Source of the DNA: Candidatus Intricatilinea gracilis
Lineage (GTDB): Bacteria > Pseudomonadota > Gammaproteobacteria > Burkholderiales > Burkholderiaceae_C
Direction of reading: 5' to 3'
Length of the DNA stretch: 64,000 nt
Assembly (NCBI GenBank): GCA_016702605.1
Contig: JADJDQ010000002.1
Location: 646,333 to 710,332, forward strand
A program made the translations under genes and the position numbers. The notes under the pieces are model-generated. The model was not told the DNA's origin, did no database searches, and was given only the letters and a program-made list of their open reading frames with translations. This document shows positions 35,626-43,521 of the stretch, piece by piece; position 1 is the first letter of the stretch; the number at the start of each line of letters is the position of its first letter.

Positions 35626-36273
35626 ATGAGCCTGCCACCCATCGGCAACTTCGCCGTCCTGCCCTTCAGCACTGCCTCCGACCGCAACAAGGCGCCCATC
35701 CTGGCCGTGCTGGCCAGCGTGTTGCCGCCGCAGGCCAGTGTGCTCGAAGTGGCCAGCGGCACCGGCCAACACGCCGAACACTTCGCGGCCACACAGCCCG
35801 GCTGGCAGTGGCAACCCACCGACTACGACGCGGACGCCCTGCCTGCCGTCGCCACACGCTGCGCCCGGCTGCCCAACGTGTTCGCCCCGATCCGGCTGGA
35901 CGTGCTGCAACAGCCCTGGCCCGCCGAACTCGGCGTACCCGGCTCGTTCGACGCCGTCTACTGCGCCAACATGATCCACATCTCGCCCTGGGCCACCTGC
36001 GCCGGGCTGATGCAAGGCGCGGGCCGGCTGCTGGTGCCGGGTGGCGTGCTGGTGTTGTACGGGCCCTACCTCGAGGACGACGTCGTCACCTCCCCCGGCA
36101 ACCTGGCCTTCGACGCCGACCTGCGTCGCCGCAACCCGGCCTGGGGTATCCGCCGCATGGCGGAGGTGACAGCCGAGGCACGGGCCCCTGGACTGACACT
36201 CGAACGCCGCGTCGAGATGCCGGCCAACAACCTGACGCTGGTGTTCAGGCTGGGCAAGGCCGAAGCCGCCTGA
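35626..36273 (+). CDS. DUF938 SAM-dependent methyltransferase-like protein
   Basis: 215 residues; ATG 35626 is preferred over an upstream in-frame start overlapping the SHOCT gene. N-terminal PFSTASDRNKAPIL is the DUF938 signature, followed by motif I VLEVASGTGQHAEHFA, then DYDADAL and MIHISPWATCAGLM. GYPYL-like YGPYLEDD and NLAFDADLRRRNPAWGIR complete the family pattern. It is a predicted methyltransferase without a known substrate. Confidence 0.9.
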   Translation: MSLPPIGNFAVLPFSTASDRNKAPILAVLASVLPPQASVLEVASGTGQHAEHFAATQPGWQWQPTDYDADALPAVATRCARLPNVFAPIRLDVLQQPWPAELGVPGSFDAVYCANMIHISPWATCAGLMQGAGRLLVPGGVLVLYGPYLEDDVVTSPGNLAFDADLRRRNPAWGIRRMAEVTAEARAPGLTLERRVEMPANNLTLVFRLGKAEAA

Positions 36274-36303
36274 AGTCGATCAGTCCGGCACCCTGATCGC
36301 TTC

Positions 36304-37647
36304 ATGCCTGACACGACTCCGGTCCACATCGACCGCCGCGCGCTGATTGCCGTCCTGCTCGCGGTCGCGCTGGCCACGCTGGACACGGCCATCGCCAACA
36401 CGGCGCTGCCGGCCATTGCGGCGGATCTGAATGCGCCGCCGGCTGCGTCGATCTGGGTCATCAACGCCTACCAGCTGGCCGTGGTGGCCAGCCTGCTGCC
36501 GTTTGCTGCGCTGGGTGATCTGCTCGGGCCGCGGCGCGTCTACCTGGGCGGGCTGGCCTTGTTCACGGCCGCCTCGCTGCTGTGTGCCGTGGCGCCCAGC
36601 CTGGTGCTGTTGGCCGGTGCGCGGGCGCTGCAGGGCGTCGGCGCCGGTGCGCTGATGAGTGTGAACATCGCGCTGATCCGCGCCATCTACCCATCCGAAC
36701 GCCTGGGCCGCGGCGTGGGGCTCAACGCGCTGGTGGTGGGTGTGTCGTTTGCGGTGGGACCAACCATAGCCTCGCTGGTGCTGGCAGTGGCGGACTGGCC
36801 CTGGCTATTTGCCGTCAACGTGCCACTGGGCATGCTCGCCTTCATGTTTGCCTTGCCGACGCTGCCCAGAGCGGCGCGGCGCGGCCATGGTTTCGACCCC
36901 CTCACGGCCGTGTACACGGCCATCACCTTTGCCGCGCTGGTGCTGGCGCTGGGTGCGGCGGCAAAACGCGAGCCCTGGCCGCTGAGCGTGACGCCTGCCG
37001 TGGTGACGCTGGTGGCCGGCACCTTGCTGCTGCGCCGCCAGGCTGGCCATCCCGCGCCGATGCTGCCGGTCGATCTGCTGCGCCGACCGATGTTCGCCTT
37101 GTCGACATTGACTGCGATGGCCTCGTTCGCGGCGCAGGGCCTGGCTTATGTGTCGCTGCCCTTCTACTTCGAAGGTGTGCTGCACCGCGACCCGATCGAG
37201 ACCGGCTTTCTGCTTGCCCCCTGGGCCGTGGTGGTGGCGGTGATGGCGCCCATTGCCGGGCGGCTGTCGGACCACCACCCGCCCGGCCTGCTGGGCGGTG
37301 TCGGACTGGCTCTGCTGAGCGTCGGCATGGTGGCGCTGGCACTGCTGCCCGAACACCCGCAGGTGCTCGACATCGTCTGGCGCATGGCGTTGTGCGGCGC
37401 CGGTTTCGGTTTCTTCCAGTCGCCCAACCTGCGTGCACTGATGGCCAGTGCGCCACCCGAACGCAGCGGCGGCGCCAGTGGTGTGATTGCCATCGCCCGG
37501 CTGCTTGGCCAGACCACCGGCGCGGCGCTGGTGGCCCTGTGTTTCGGCCTGGCCGGCGCTGCCGGGCCGACCTGGGCGCTGGCACTGGGCGCGGTGTCTG
37601 CGGCTCTGGCAGCGATCGCCAGCACGGCTCGTTTGTGGGCTCGGTGA
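36304..37647 (+). CDS. MFS multidrug exporter (DHA2/EmrB type)
   Basis: 447 residues with about 14 hydrophobic segments. Motif ALATLDTAIANTALPAIA at helix 1 and the loop-2/3 motif GDLLGPRRVYLGG are typical of drug:H+ antiporters. RALQGVGAGALMS and GPTIASL (motif C, antiporter type) are also visible. It starts 30 bases after the methyltransferase gene and may be co-transcribed. The substrate is unknown. Confidence 0.9.
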   Translation: MPDTTPVHIDRRALIAVLLAVALATLDTAIANTALPAIAADLNAPPAASIWVINAYQLAVVASLLPFAALGDLLGPRRVYLGGLALFTAASLLCAVAPSLVLLAGARALQGVGAGALMSVNIALIRAIYPSERLGRGVGLNALVVGVSFAVGPTIASLVLAVADWPWLFAVNVPLGMLAFMFALPTLPRAARRGHGFDPLTAVYTAITFAALVLALGAAAKREPWPLSVTPAVVTLVAGTLLLRRQAGHPAPMLPVDLLRRPMFALSTLTAMASFAAQGLAYVSLPFYFEGVLHRDPIETGFLLAPWAVVVAVMAPIAGRLSDHHPPGLLGGVGLALLSVGMVALALLPEHPQVLDIVWRMALCGAGFGFFQSPNLRALMASAPPERSGGASGVIAIARLLGQTTGAALVALCFGLAGAAGPTWALALGAVSAALAAIASTARLWAR

Positions 37648-37840
37648 TGCCAGCGACTCCAGTCGGCCTTGGCCATTGGCCCGGCGTCTCCGAAAGCGCT
37701 GCGGTGGCCGCCGGCGGTCAAGTGCCACGGCGCACCAGCTTGACCTCGCGGCGTGGACGGAACGCGACGCCCGGTCGCCCCGCGCCATGAGATAGTCAGG
37801 GCGCCGGGTGGACGCGTGATCCGCCCAGACCGGAGGCCCC

Positions 37841-38035
37841 ATGCAGACCCTGGACGACATGCTCGCGCTCTCGCTGCTCACCCCTGATCAGCACGCTCAG
37901 ATTCACGCCTGGGCCACCCGGGTGAAGACGCCCGAGGCCATCATGCAGATGCCGCCGCACCTGTGGCGCGCCCTCGAGCTGGCCAGCGTGCTGATGGACT
38001 TCGACGCCGACCCGGGCCAGCAGCCGGCGCATTGA
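37841..38035 (+). CDS. Small hypothetical protein
   Basis: 64 residues from ATG 37841, with GGAGG about 5 bases upstream (cGGAGGccccATG). It is acidic, helical, and without a signal peptide: LSLLTPDQHAQIHAWA and MQMPPHLWRALELASVLMDFD. Codon use matches the neighbours, supporting a real gene. No family was recognised. It ends 23 bases before the convergent HupE-like gene. Confidence 0.7.
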   Translation: MQTLDDMLALSLLTPDQHAQIHAWATRVKTPEAIMQMPPHLWRALELASVLMDFDADPGQQPAH

Positions 38036-38058
38036 GGCGGCGCGCCGGCGCGGCCTGC

Positions 38059-39405
38059 TCAGATCGAGATCAGCTCGAGCAGGAAGGCCCGTTCGGCCAA
38101 CCAGATGGCGGCCAGCGTGGCGATGAGCAGCGACCCGCCGACGAACACGCCCCGCGTGTAGAAACGCGTGCGCCGCAACACGAAGGCTAGCGGCAGGAAG
38201 ATTGCCACGATCACGAGTTGGCCGGCCTCGACGCCGACGTTGAAACCCACCAGCGCCAGCGCCAGCGTGGCCTGCGGCAGGCCCAGGTCGGACAACACAC
38301 TGGCAAAGCCGAAGCCGTGGATCAGGCCGAACACGAAGGCCACCACCCAGCGCCGCCCACCCACCACGGCGAACAGGTTGTTGAGCGCAGCCAGCACCAC
38401 CGAGGCGGCGATGGCCGATTCGACCCAGCGTGTCGGCAGCGCCACCACACCCAGCGTGGCCAGCGACAAGGTGATCGAGTGCGCCAGCGTGAAGGCGGTG
38501 ACGATCTTGAGCACGTCGACGGCGGCCGCACGCATGCTGGCGACCGGCTCCCAATGGCCGCCCGAATGTCCTCGCCAGAGTCCAACCCCGGGCCCGCGCA
38601 CCCGCACCAGCACGGCGGGCAGCAGCAGCGAGAGCAGAAACAACACGTGGTCGAAGCCGATCCAGATGTGCCAGACACCTTCGTAGGTGTAGTCGACGAA
38701 CTGGCTCCAGCGGCTTGCTGCAGCCAGTGTGAAGGTCTGGCGTGCCGCCTCGGGCGAGAAGATCGCCGTGCGCGACAGGCCGCCAGCCTCCAGCCGCAGC
38801 AGGCCGCGGTGCTGCGGGTCGATGTCGGCAAACAGCTGATAGCCGATCTGTAGCTGGGTGGTTGGTGACCCTGAAGGTGCGGTCGACGTCGCTGACGAGG
38901 CCGATGCGGATACGGTTGCAGTTGCGGGCGTGGATATGCGAGCAGAGGCCGATGCCGCCGGGCAGGCGACGCTGAAGGTCAGTACCGTGTAGGCGCCGTC
39001 GCTGTGGTTGTCGATGGCCTGGGGGCCGGCGCTCAGGTCGCAGGCCTTGCCATCGTCGGCAGTGATCGACAGGCGTGCCAGCGCGTAGGCGGCGATGGCG
39101 TCGTGTTGCACACGCACCTCGCCCCAGGTGATCTCGCCGTTGCCGTCGGCGTCCAGACCGATGGCGAAATCGAGGTCGCGCAGCGCGATGTCCCAACGCC
39201 CGGTGATGGCGCCGCTGGGGGCGCCGGGCACACCGGCCAGGGCAGGCGGCGGTGACGATGGCGAGGTATCGGAGACGACCAGCGCCAGGTAGCTGTCGGA
39301 CGGTTTGTGCGCCGACGCCGGCAGAGCCAGGCCCAGGCCGACAAACAGCGTCACCGTGATGGCGGCTGCATGGCGCAGCGCTGCCTGTATCAGGCCGCGG
39401 CTCAT
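38059..39405 (-). CDS. HupE/UreJ-family membrane protein with EF-hand-like motif
   Basis: 448 residues from ATG 39405, overlapping the upstream stop (ATGA). A signal peptide ends at ASAHK near residue 32. The periplasmic part (about 33-220) contains DADGNGEITWGE, a canonical EF-hand calcium loop, and an Ala/Ser/Thr linker. The C-terminal part has about 6-7 helices with HIWIGFDHVLFLLSLLLP, LAHSITLSLA and GLIHGFGFA, the His/Asp signature of HupE/UreJ_2 proteins thought to handle nickel or other metals. It pairs with a TPR protein gene upstream, as commonly seen in this family. Confidence 0.88.
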   Translation of the reverse strand: MSRGLIQAALRHAAAITVTLFVGLGLALPASAHKPSDSYLALVVSDTSPSSPPPALAGVPGAPSGAITGRWDIALRDLDFAIGLDADGNGEITWGEVRVQHDAIAAYALARLSITADDGKACDLSAGPQAIDNHSDGAYTVLTFSVACPAASASARISTPATATVSASASSATSTAPSGSPTTQLQIGYQLFADIDPQHRGLLRLEAGGLSRTAIFSPEAARQTFTLAAASRWSQFVDYTYEGVWHIWIGFDHVLFLLSLLLPAVLVRVRGPGVGLWRGHSGGHWEPVASMRAAAVDVLKIVTAFTLAHSITLSLATLGVVALPTRWVESAIAASVVLAALNNLFAVVGGRRWVVAFVFGLIHGFGFASVLSDLGLPQATLALALVGFNVGVEAGQLVIVAIFLPLAFVLRRTRFYTRGVFVGGSLLIATLAAIWLAERAFLLELISI

Positions 39406-40583
39406 GACAAGGCCTTGATCTTGGTGGCGAGTGAGCGCAGCACCTGGCTCTCGACACCCGAGGTCTCGAGCCACTTCAGCACCGGCGCGGCGGCGGCGGG
39501 CTGTTTCGCGGCGAGTGCGGCTTCGAGCAAGGTGCGGGCGTCGGCGGGTTCGAGCTGAACGACGAAGTTGGCGCTCGCCAACGGCAAGGCGCGTGGGGCA
39601 TCACCGAGCACGGCCAGCGCGAAGCGCGCCTCTTCCTTCTGGTGCACGGTGTCGCCGCGCAATCGGGCGGCGTCGAAACGTGCGCCCAGGTCGCGGGACC
39701 AGGCAGCCGCCTCGGGCGAGTTCAGCGCCTTGGCGGCAATCGCCAGGCGCAGCAGCAGCAGGTCGGAGCGCTCCTTGCCGCGCAGCAGCGTCAACACCTC
39801 GGCCGGGCGGCCACGGTCGAGCAGGAAGTCGGCATGCGCCGCCAGCAGGTACCCGTCGGTCTGGCCCAGCGCCTGGGCTTTCACGAAAACGGCTTCGGCT
39901 TCGGCATGGTGACCGAGCCGCTCTTCGGTCTCGGCCAGGCGAGTGAGCACCCACAACAGTTCGGTCGCGCTGGCGTCGGGTACCTGCTTCAGGCCTGCTC
40001 GAAGGTCGGCCACTGCCTTGTTTGCCTGGCCGGTGACCGAATCGACCGACGCGGTGCAGGCCGTGCCGATCAGCGGCGTGAGCAGCGGCCCCATGTTCAG
40101 GCAGGCAGCGCGGGCGTCGTCGTAACGCGCCTGCACCATGGCGATGGCGGCCAGCCACGACCAGGCTTCGGCGTTGCCGGGCTCGTCTCGCACGGCCGAT
40201 GTGAGGTCGGCCACCGCCTCGTCGAAGCCGTGGTTGAACTGTTTCAGGATGGCGCGCACCACCCGCACCGGTACCGGCGGCAGGGGTTCGTTCCACCACG
40301 GCGCTAGGGCGGCCTGGGCGTAACCGATGTAACGCGGGTCACCTTCGGCCGCCACTTCTTCGAAGTAGCGTCTCGCCAGTTGCACGGCCAGGCCCATGTC
40401 GCGCGGTGATGCGGCGAGTTGCTGGCGCATCCGCGCCATGTCGCGGACGCGTGGATCGGCCGCACGTGCCGGCAGGCGTTCGAGCACCTGATCGTCGGAC
40501 TGGGGCACAAACGGCGCAGCGAGGACCGGCTGCCCGAAAGCCAGACTCAGCAGCACAGCTGCAAACCAAGGGAAAACGCGCAT
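39402..40583 (-). CDS. Exported TPR-repeat protein
   Basis: 393 residues from ATG 40583. The signal peptide MRVFPWFAAVLLSLAFGQ is cleaved probably after VLA near residue 23. Residues about 60-330 are helical with TPR-like pairs such as DEPGNAEAWSWLAAIAMVQARYDDAR and LAETEERLGHHAEAEAVF. It is coupled to the HupE-like gene (ATGA overlap), so the two products likely act together in the envelope, perhaps in metal uptake (inference). Confidence 0.85.
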   Translation of the reverse strand: MRVFPWFAAVLLSLAFGQPVLAAPFVPQSDDQVLERLPARAADPRVRDMARMRQQLAASPRDMGLAVQLARRYFEEVAAEGDPRYIGYAQAALAPWWNEPLPPVPVRVVRAILKQFNHGFDEAVADLTSAVRDEPGNAEAWSWLAAIAMVQARYDDARAACLNMGPLLTPLIGTACTASVDSVTGQANKAVADLRAGLKQVPDASATELLWVLTRLAETEERLGHHAEAEAVFVKAQALGQTDGYLLAAHADFLLDRGRPAEVLTLLRGKERSDLLLLRLAIAAKALNSPEAAAWSRDLGARFDAARLRGDTVHQKEEARFALAVLGDAPRALPLASANFVVQLEPADARTLLEAALAAKQPAAAAPVLKWLETSGVESQVLRSLATKIKALS

Positions 40584-40721
40584 CTTCGAGCCAGGTGACA
40601 AAGGCCGGGAGTATGCCGATGTTCGCCAGCACACAGACAAACCGGCGCCCGCGCTGGCAAGGATCGAAAAACTTTCGTTCTCGGCGTGTCAACCGAGGAC
40701 ATCGGCACCTCGTTACGGGTG

Positions 40722-40743
40722 GGCGTGCTTCACGAAGCACGCC
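40722..40743. promoter_or_regulatory. Perfect hairpin upstream of the Ala/Lys-rich protein gene
   Basis: GGCGTGCTT (40722-40730) and AAGCACGCC (40735-40743) pair perfectly around CACG. It lies 85 bases before the small gene and about 140 bases from the divergent TPR gene start. It could be an operator or a transcript-end hairpin; a TTGACG about 15 bases downstream may be part of a promoter. Confidence 0.4.
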
Positions 40744-40827
40744 GTCAAGTCGAAGACCCGTTTTCGTTTTGACGCTCGCCTCTGGTGCGCTTCCAATCCC
40801 TCAAATCCATTTAGATAGAGATTCAAC

Positions 40828-40995
40828 ATGACCAAGACCCTGATCGTCGCCGCCTTCGCCGTCCTCGCCTTCAACGTGCAAGCCGCTTCGCACGCCGCTG
40901 CCGCCAGCGCCCCGATGGCCAAGGCTTCGGCTGCCAAGGCCGCCCCGGCTGCCAAGGCTGCCGCTCCGAAGGCTGCCAAGGCCGCCAGCAAGTAA
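40828..40995 (+). CDS. Small Ala/Lys-rich exported protein
   Basis: 55 residues from ATG 40828 to TAA 40995. The first 20 residues are a signal peptide (MTKTLIVAAFAVLAFNVQA) with AxA cleavage near residue 20. The mature peptide is almost only Ala, Lys, Ser and Pro in AAKA-type repeats (SAAKAAPAAKAAAPKAAKA). A strong terminator follows at once, so it is a monocistronic gene, probably highly expressed. Similar short Ala/Lys-rich peptides are common in Burkholderiales with no known role. Confidence 0.8.
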   Translation: MTKTLIVAAFAVLAFNVQAASHAAAASAPMAKASAAKAAPAAKAAAPKAAKAASK

Positions 40996-41035
40996 TTCAG
41001 CCCTGCGGGTGCAAGCCCGCAAGACTGACACTGCG

Positions 41036-41064
41036 AAAAGCCGGAGCTTGCTCCGGCTTTTTTT
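41036..41064 (+). terminator. Rho-independent terminator
   Basis: AAAAGCCGGAG (41036-41046) and CTCCGGCTTTT (51 to 61 of the same block, 41051-41061) form an 11-base stem with a CTTG loop, ending in a run of seven T. It ends the small Ala/Lys-rich gene and, read in reverse, may also serve recD, whose stop is 39 bases away. Confidence 0.9.
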
Positions 41065-41102
41065 CGTCCGTCCCTTTTGTCGTCTCCCGGTGCACGGCGA
41101 GT

Positions 41103-43409
41103 TCAGCCAGCACCGAGCCCGACCTGCAGACCACTGGACCGCCGAGTGCTGCTCCCCACCGCCTCGGCCAGTGCCTCGCGCCGCGCCGACACCAGCGTGA
41201 GCGCCGACCTGGCCCGCGTGATGCCGGTGTAGACCAGTTCCTTGCTCAGCACCGGACCACCCTGCGGTGGCAACACCAGCACGGTGTGGTCGAACTCGGA
41301 ACCCTGCGACTTGTGCACCGTCATCACAAACGCGGTCTGCACGTCGGCCATCCGGCTCACACTGACCGACCGCACCTGCTCACCGTCGACGAACCAGGCG
41401 CGCAAGGTGGCGTCCCCCGGCGAGGCCCTGAGCGTGAGGCCGATGTCGCCGTTGAACACACCCAGCCCGTAGTCGTTGCGTGTCACGATCACCGGCCGGC
41501 CCTCGTACCACTCGCCGCGCGGCGTGAGCAAACCGTCGGCCGCCAGGCGTTGTTCGATGGCGCGGTTCAGGCCACTCACACCCCACTCGCCTTCACGCAC
41601 GGCGCACAGGACTCGAAAACGGTCGAAGGCCCGCATCACCTCGCGCACCCAGCCGTCCTGCGCCAAAGGTTCGCGCGGCCGGCGGCGCATCAGTTCCAGG
41701 TAGCGCCGGTAACCACCCTCGGCACGGTCGCGGCCCGGGCTGGCGAGGTCGAGCACGTCGGCAGGTGTGGCGCTGGCGAACCAGGCGATGGTGCTGGACC
41801 CGGCAGGCGCAGCAGTGGTCGGGCCCGGTGCCGCAAGGTCCGGGCGACCGGTGGTCGACACAGTCGTCGGCTTGGGTGTGGTCGAGCCGCAGATTGCTGC
41901 GAGGTCGTCGACAGGTTCGCCGCAAGACATGCCACCAAACAACGCTTGTGCGGACCCGCCGTCGCCGGCGTTCACCGCCTGGGCAAGTTGGCCGATGGCG
42001 CCACCAAACCGCTGGCTCTTGCGCAGCATGACGGTCTGCTGCGCCAACGCCGGGCCCTGCTCGTCGGCGTGACAGGCAGGGATCTGCTGTCCGGTCAGCG
42101 CCGCCACATACCGCCGGGTGTCGGCGCGGTAGTGGCCGGCATCGGCGTCGCGGCACAAGTCACCCAGCACGGCGCCGGCCTCGACCGACGCGAGCTGGTC
42201 CTTGTCGCCCAGCAGCACCACCCGTGCAGTGGGCGGCAGGGCGTCGAGCAACGACGCCATCATCTCGAGATGAACCATCGATGCCTCGTCGACGATCAAC
42301 ACGTCGACGTCGAGCGGATGGGCCGGGCCGTGGCGCAGTCGGCGTGTGTCGGGCCGGGCGCCGAGCAAGGAGTGAAGCGTGCGCGCGGCGCCGACCTGTT
42401 TGGTCAGCTCACTCAACACCAGATCGCTGCCGACCCGAGCCTGCAAGCCGTTAAGCGCCGAGTCGATGGACTGTTTGAGCCGCGCCGCCGCCTTGCCGGT
42501 GGGTGCCGCCAGCGCCACCCGCAGCAGATGACGCTGCGGCGCGATGGCGAACAACAGCGCCAGCAGCCGCGCCGCGGTGTAGGTCTTGCCCGTGCCCGGC
42601 CCGCCGGTGATGACCGATATGCGCCCACGCAGCGCCACCGCGCAGGCCACCTTCTGCCAGTCGGGTTCAGTCGAAACTTCGGCTGGATCAGCACTGGCTG
42701 CCACACCATCGACGCTGCAGGAATCGATGGCCGAAGCAGGGCAGGCGTCAGCCGGTGCTGACTCGACATCACCCATGGCGCTGCCAGCAGGCTCGAGCAC
42801 CGGCGTGCCAGACGCCTCGGCACCGGCCAGCGCCGGTGCATCGAACAAGCGGTCGAGCCACAGACGCGCCGCCACCTCGTCGACCGGCTCGGCAGTCGCG
42901 CTGCGTGCCAGCACCTGCGCGGCGACACGGCTTTCGTAGCCCCAGTAGCGCCGCAGGTACAGGCGCTGGTCGACCAGCACCAGCGGCTGACCGCGGTCGT
43001 CGCTGGTGGCGGGGCAGAGGTCGGGACGCAGCACCAGATCGCAGCCACTCAGGTCCGCGAGCCAGGCGGTGAGCCCGGCTGGTGTGCCGCGCCCGCCAGG
43101 CAGCGCAGCCAAGGCAGCATGCAACGAGGCGCTGGCTTCGGGCTCCCAGGCGAGCAACTCGTCGGGCGCCGCGAGTAGTTCATCCAGCAGCAGACAGCTG
43201 TGGCCGCGGCCTTCCAGATGCGCCAGCAACGCGGTCGCAAGCAGCACCGACGGCGGTGCCGCCGGGCAGGTGTCGGCGACAAAACGTGCCAGCGCGGCGT
43301 CGAGCCGGCGCAGCCAGCCGCGTTCGGCCCAGCGGGTCAGCTCGGTGAGCAGGGCGGCGCACGCCGACGTGCGCTCGGCTGCAGCGGGTTCGATGGCAAG
43401 TGTGTTCAT
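41103..43409 (-). CDS. recD: Exodeoxyribonuclease V alpha subunit RecD
   Basis: 768 residues from ATG 43409. The N-terminal domain (1-190) is followed by a Ser/Ala/Asp-rich insert (about 195-245) and the helicase core: Walker A GGPGTGKTYTA near residue 275, Walker B LIVDEASMV, GDKDQLASVEAG, and late motifs FVMTVHKSQGSEF and VYTGITRARSALTL. A second low-complexity insert rich in Thr/Pro lies at about 530-560. It is the 5'-3' motor of RecBCD. It is larger than E. coli RecD (608), mainly through these inserts. It is the last gene of the recC-recB-recD operon. Confidence 0.94.
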   Translation of the reverse strand: MNTLAIEPAAAERTSACAALLTELTRWAERGWLRRLDAALARFVADTCPAAPPSVLLATALLAHLEGRGHSCLLLDELLAAPDELLAWEPEASASLHAALAALPGGRGTPAGLTAWLADLSGCDLVLRPDLCPATSDDRGQPLVLVDQRLYLRRYWGYESRVAAQVLARSATAEPVDEVAARLWLDRLFDAPALAGAEASGTPVLEPAGSAMGDVESAPADACPASAIDSCSVDGVAASADPAEVSTEPDWQKVACAVALRGRISVITGGPGTGKTYTAARLLALLFAIAPQRHLLRVALAAPTGKAAARLKQSIDSALNGLQARVGSDLVLSELTKQVGAARTLHSLLGARPDTRRLRHGPAHPLDVDVLIVDEASMVHLEMMASLLDALPPTARVVLLGDKDQLASVEAGAVLGDLCRDADAGHYRADTRRYVAALTGQQIPACHADEQGPALAQQTVMLRKSQRFGGAIGQLAQAVNAGDGGSAQALFGGMSCGEPVDDLAAICGSTTPKPTTVSTTGRPDLAAPGPTTAAPAGSSTIAWFASATPADVLDLASPGRDRAEGGYRRYLELMRRRPREPLAQDGWVREVMRAFDRFRVLCAVREGEWGVSGLNRAIEQRLAADGLLTPRGEWYEGRPVIVTRNDYGLGVFNGDIGLTLRASPGDATLRAWFVDGEQVRSVSVSRMADVQTAFVMTVHKSQGSEFDHTVLVLPPQGGPVLSKELVYTGITRARSALTLVSARREALAEAVGSSTRRSSGLQVGLGAG

Positions 43410-43521
43410 CGCGCGGGGTCGCGGATGGCGACAGTGACGTAGACGTGAAACAGTTCAGCAGTGCCGCAGCGCTGCGAGCACAAGGTGGCCGGCGACTGGC
43501 AGCGCACACCCGCACAGCCCC

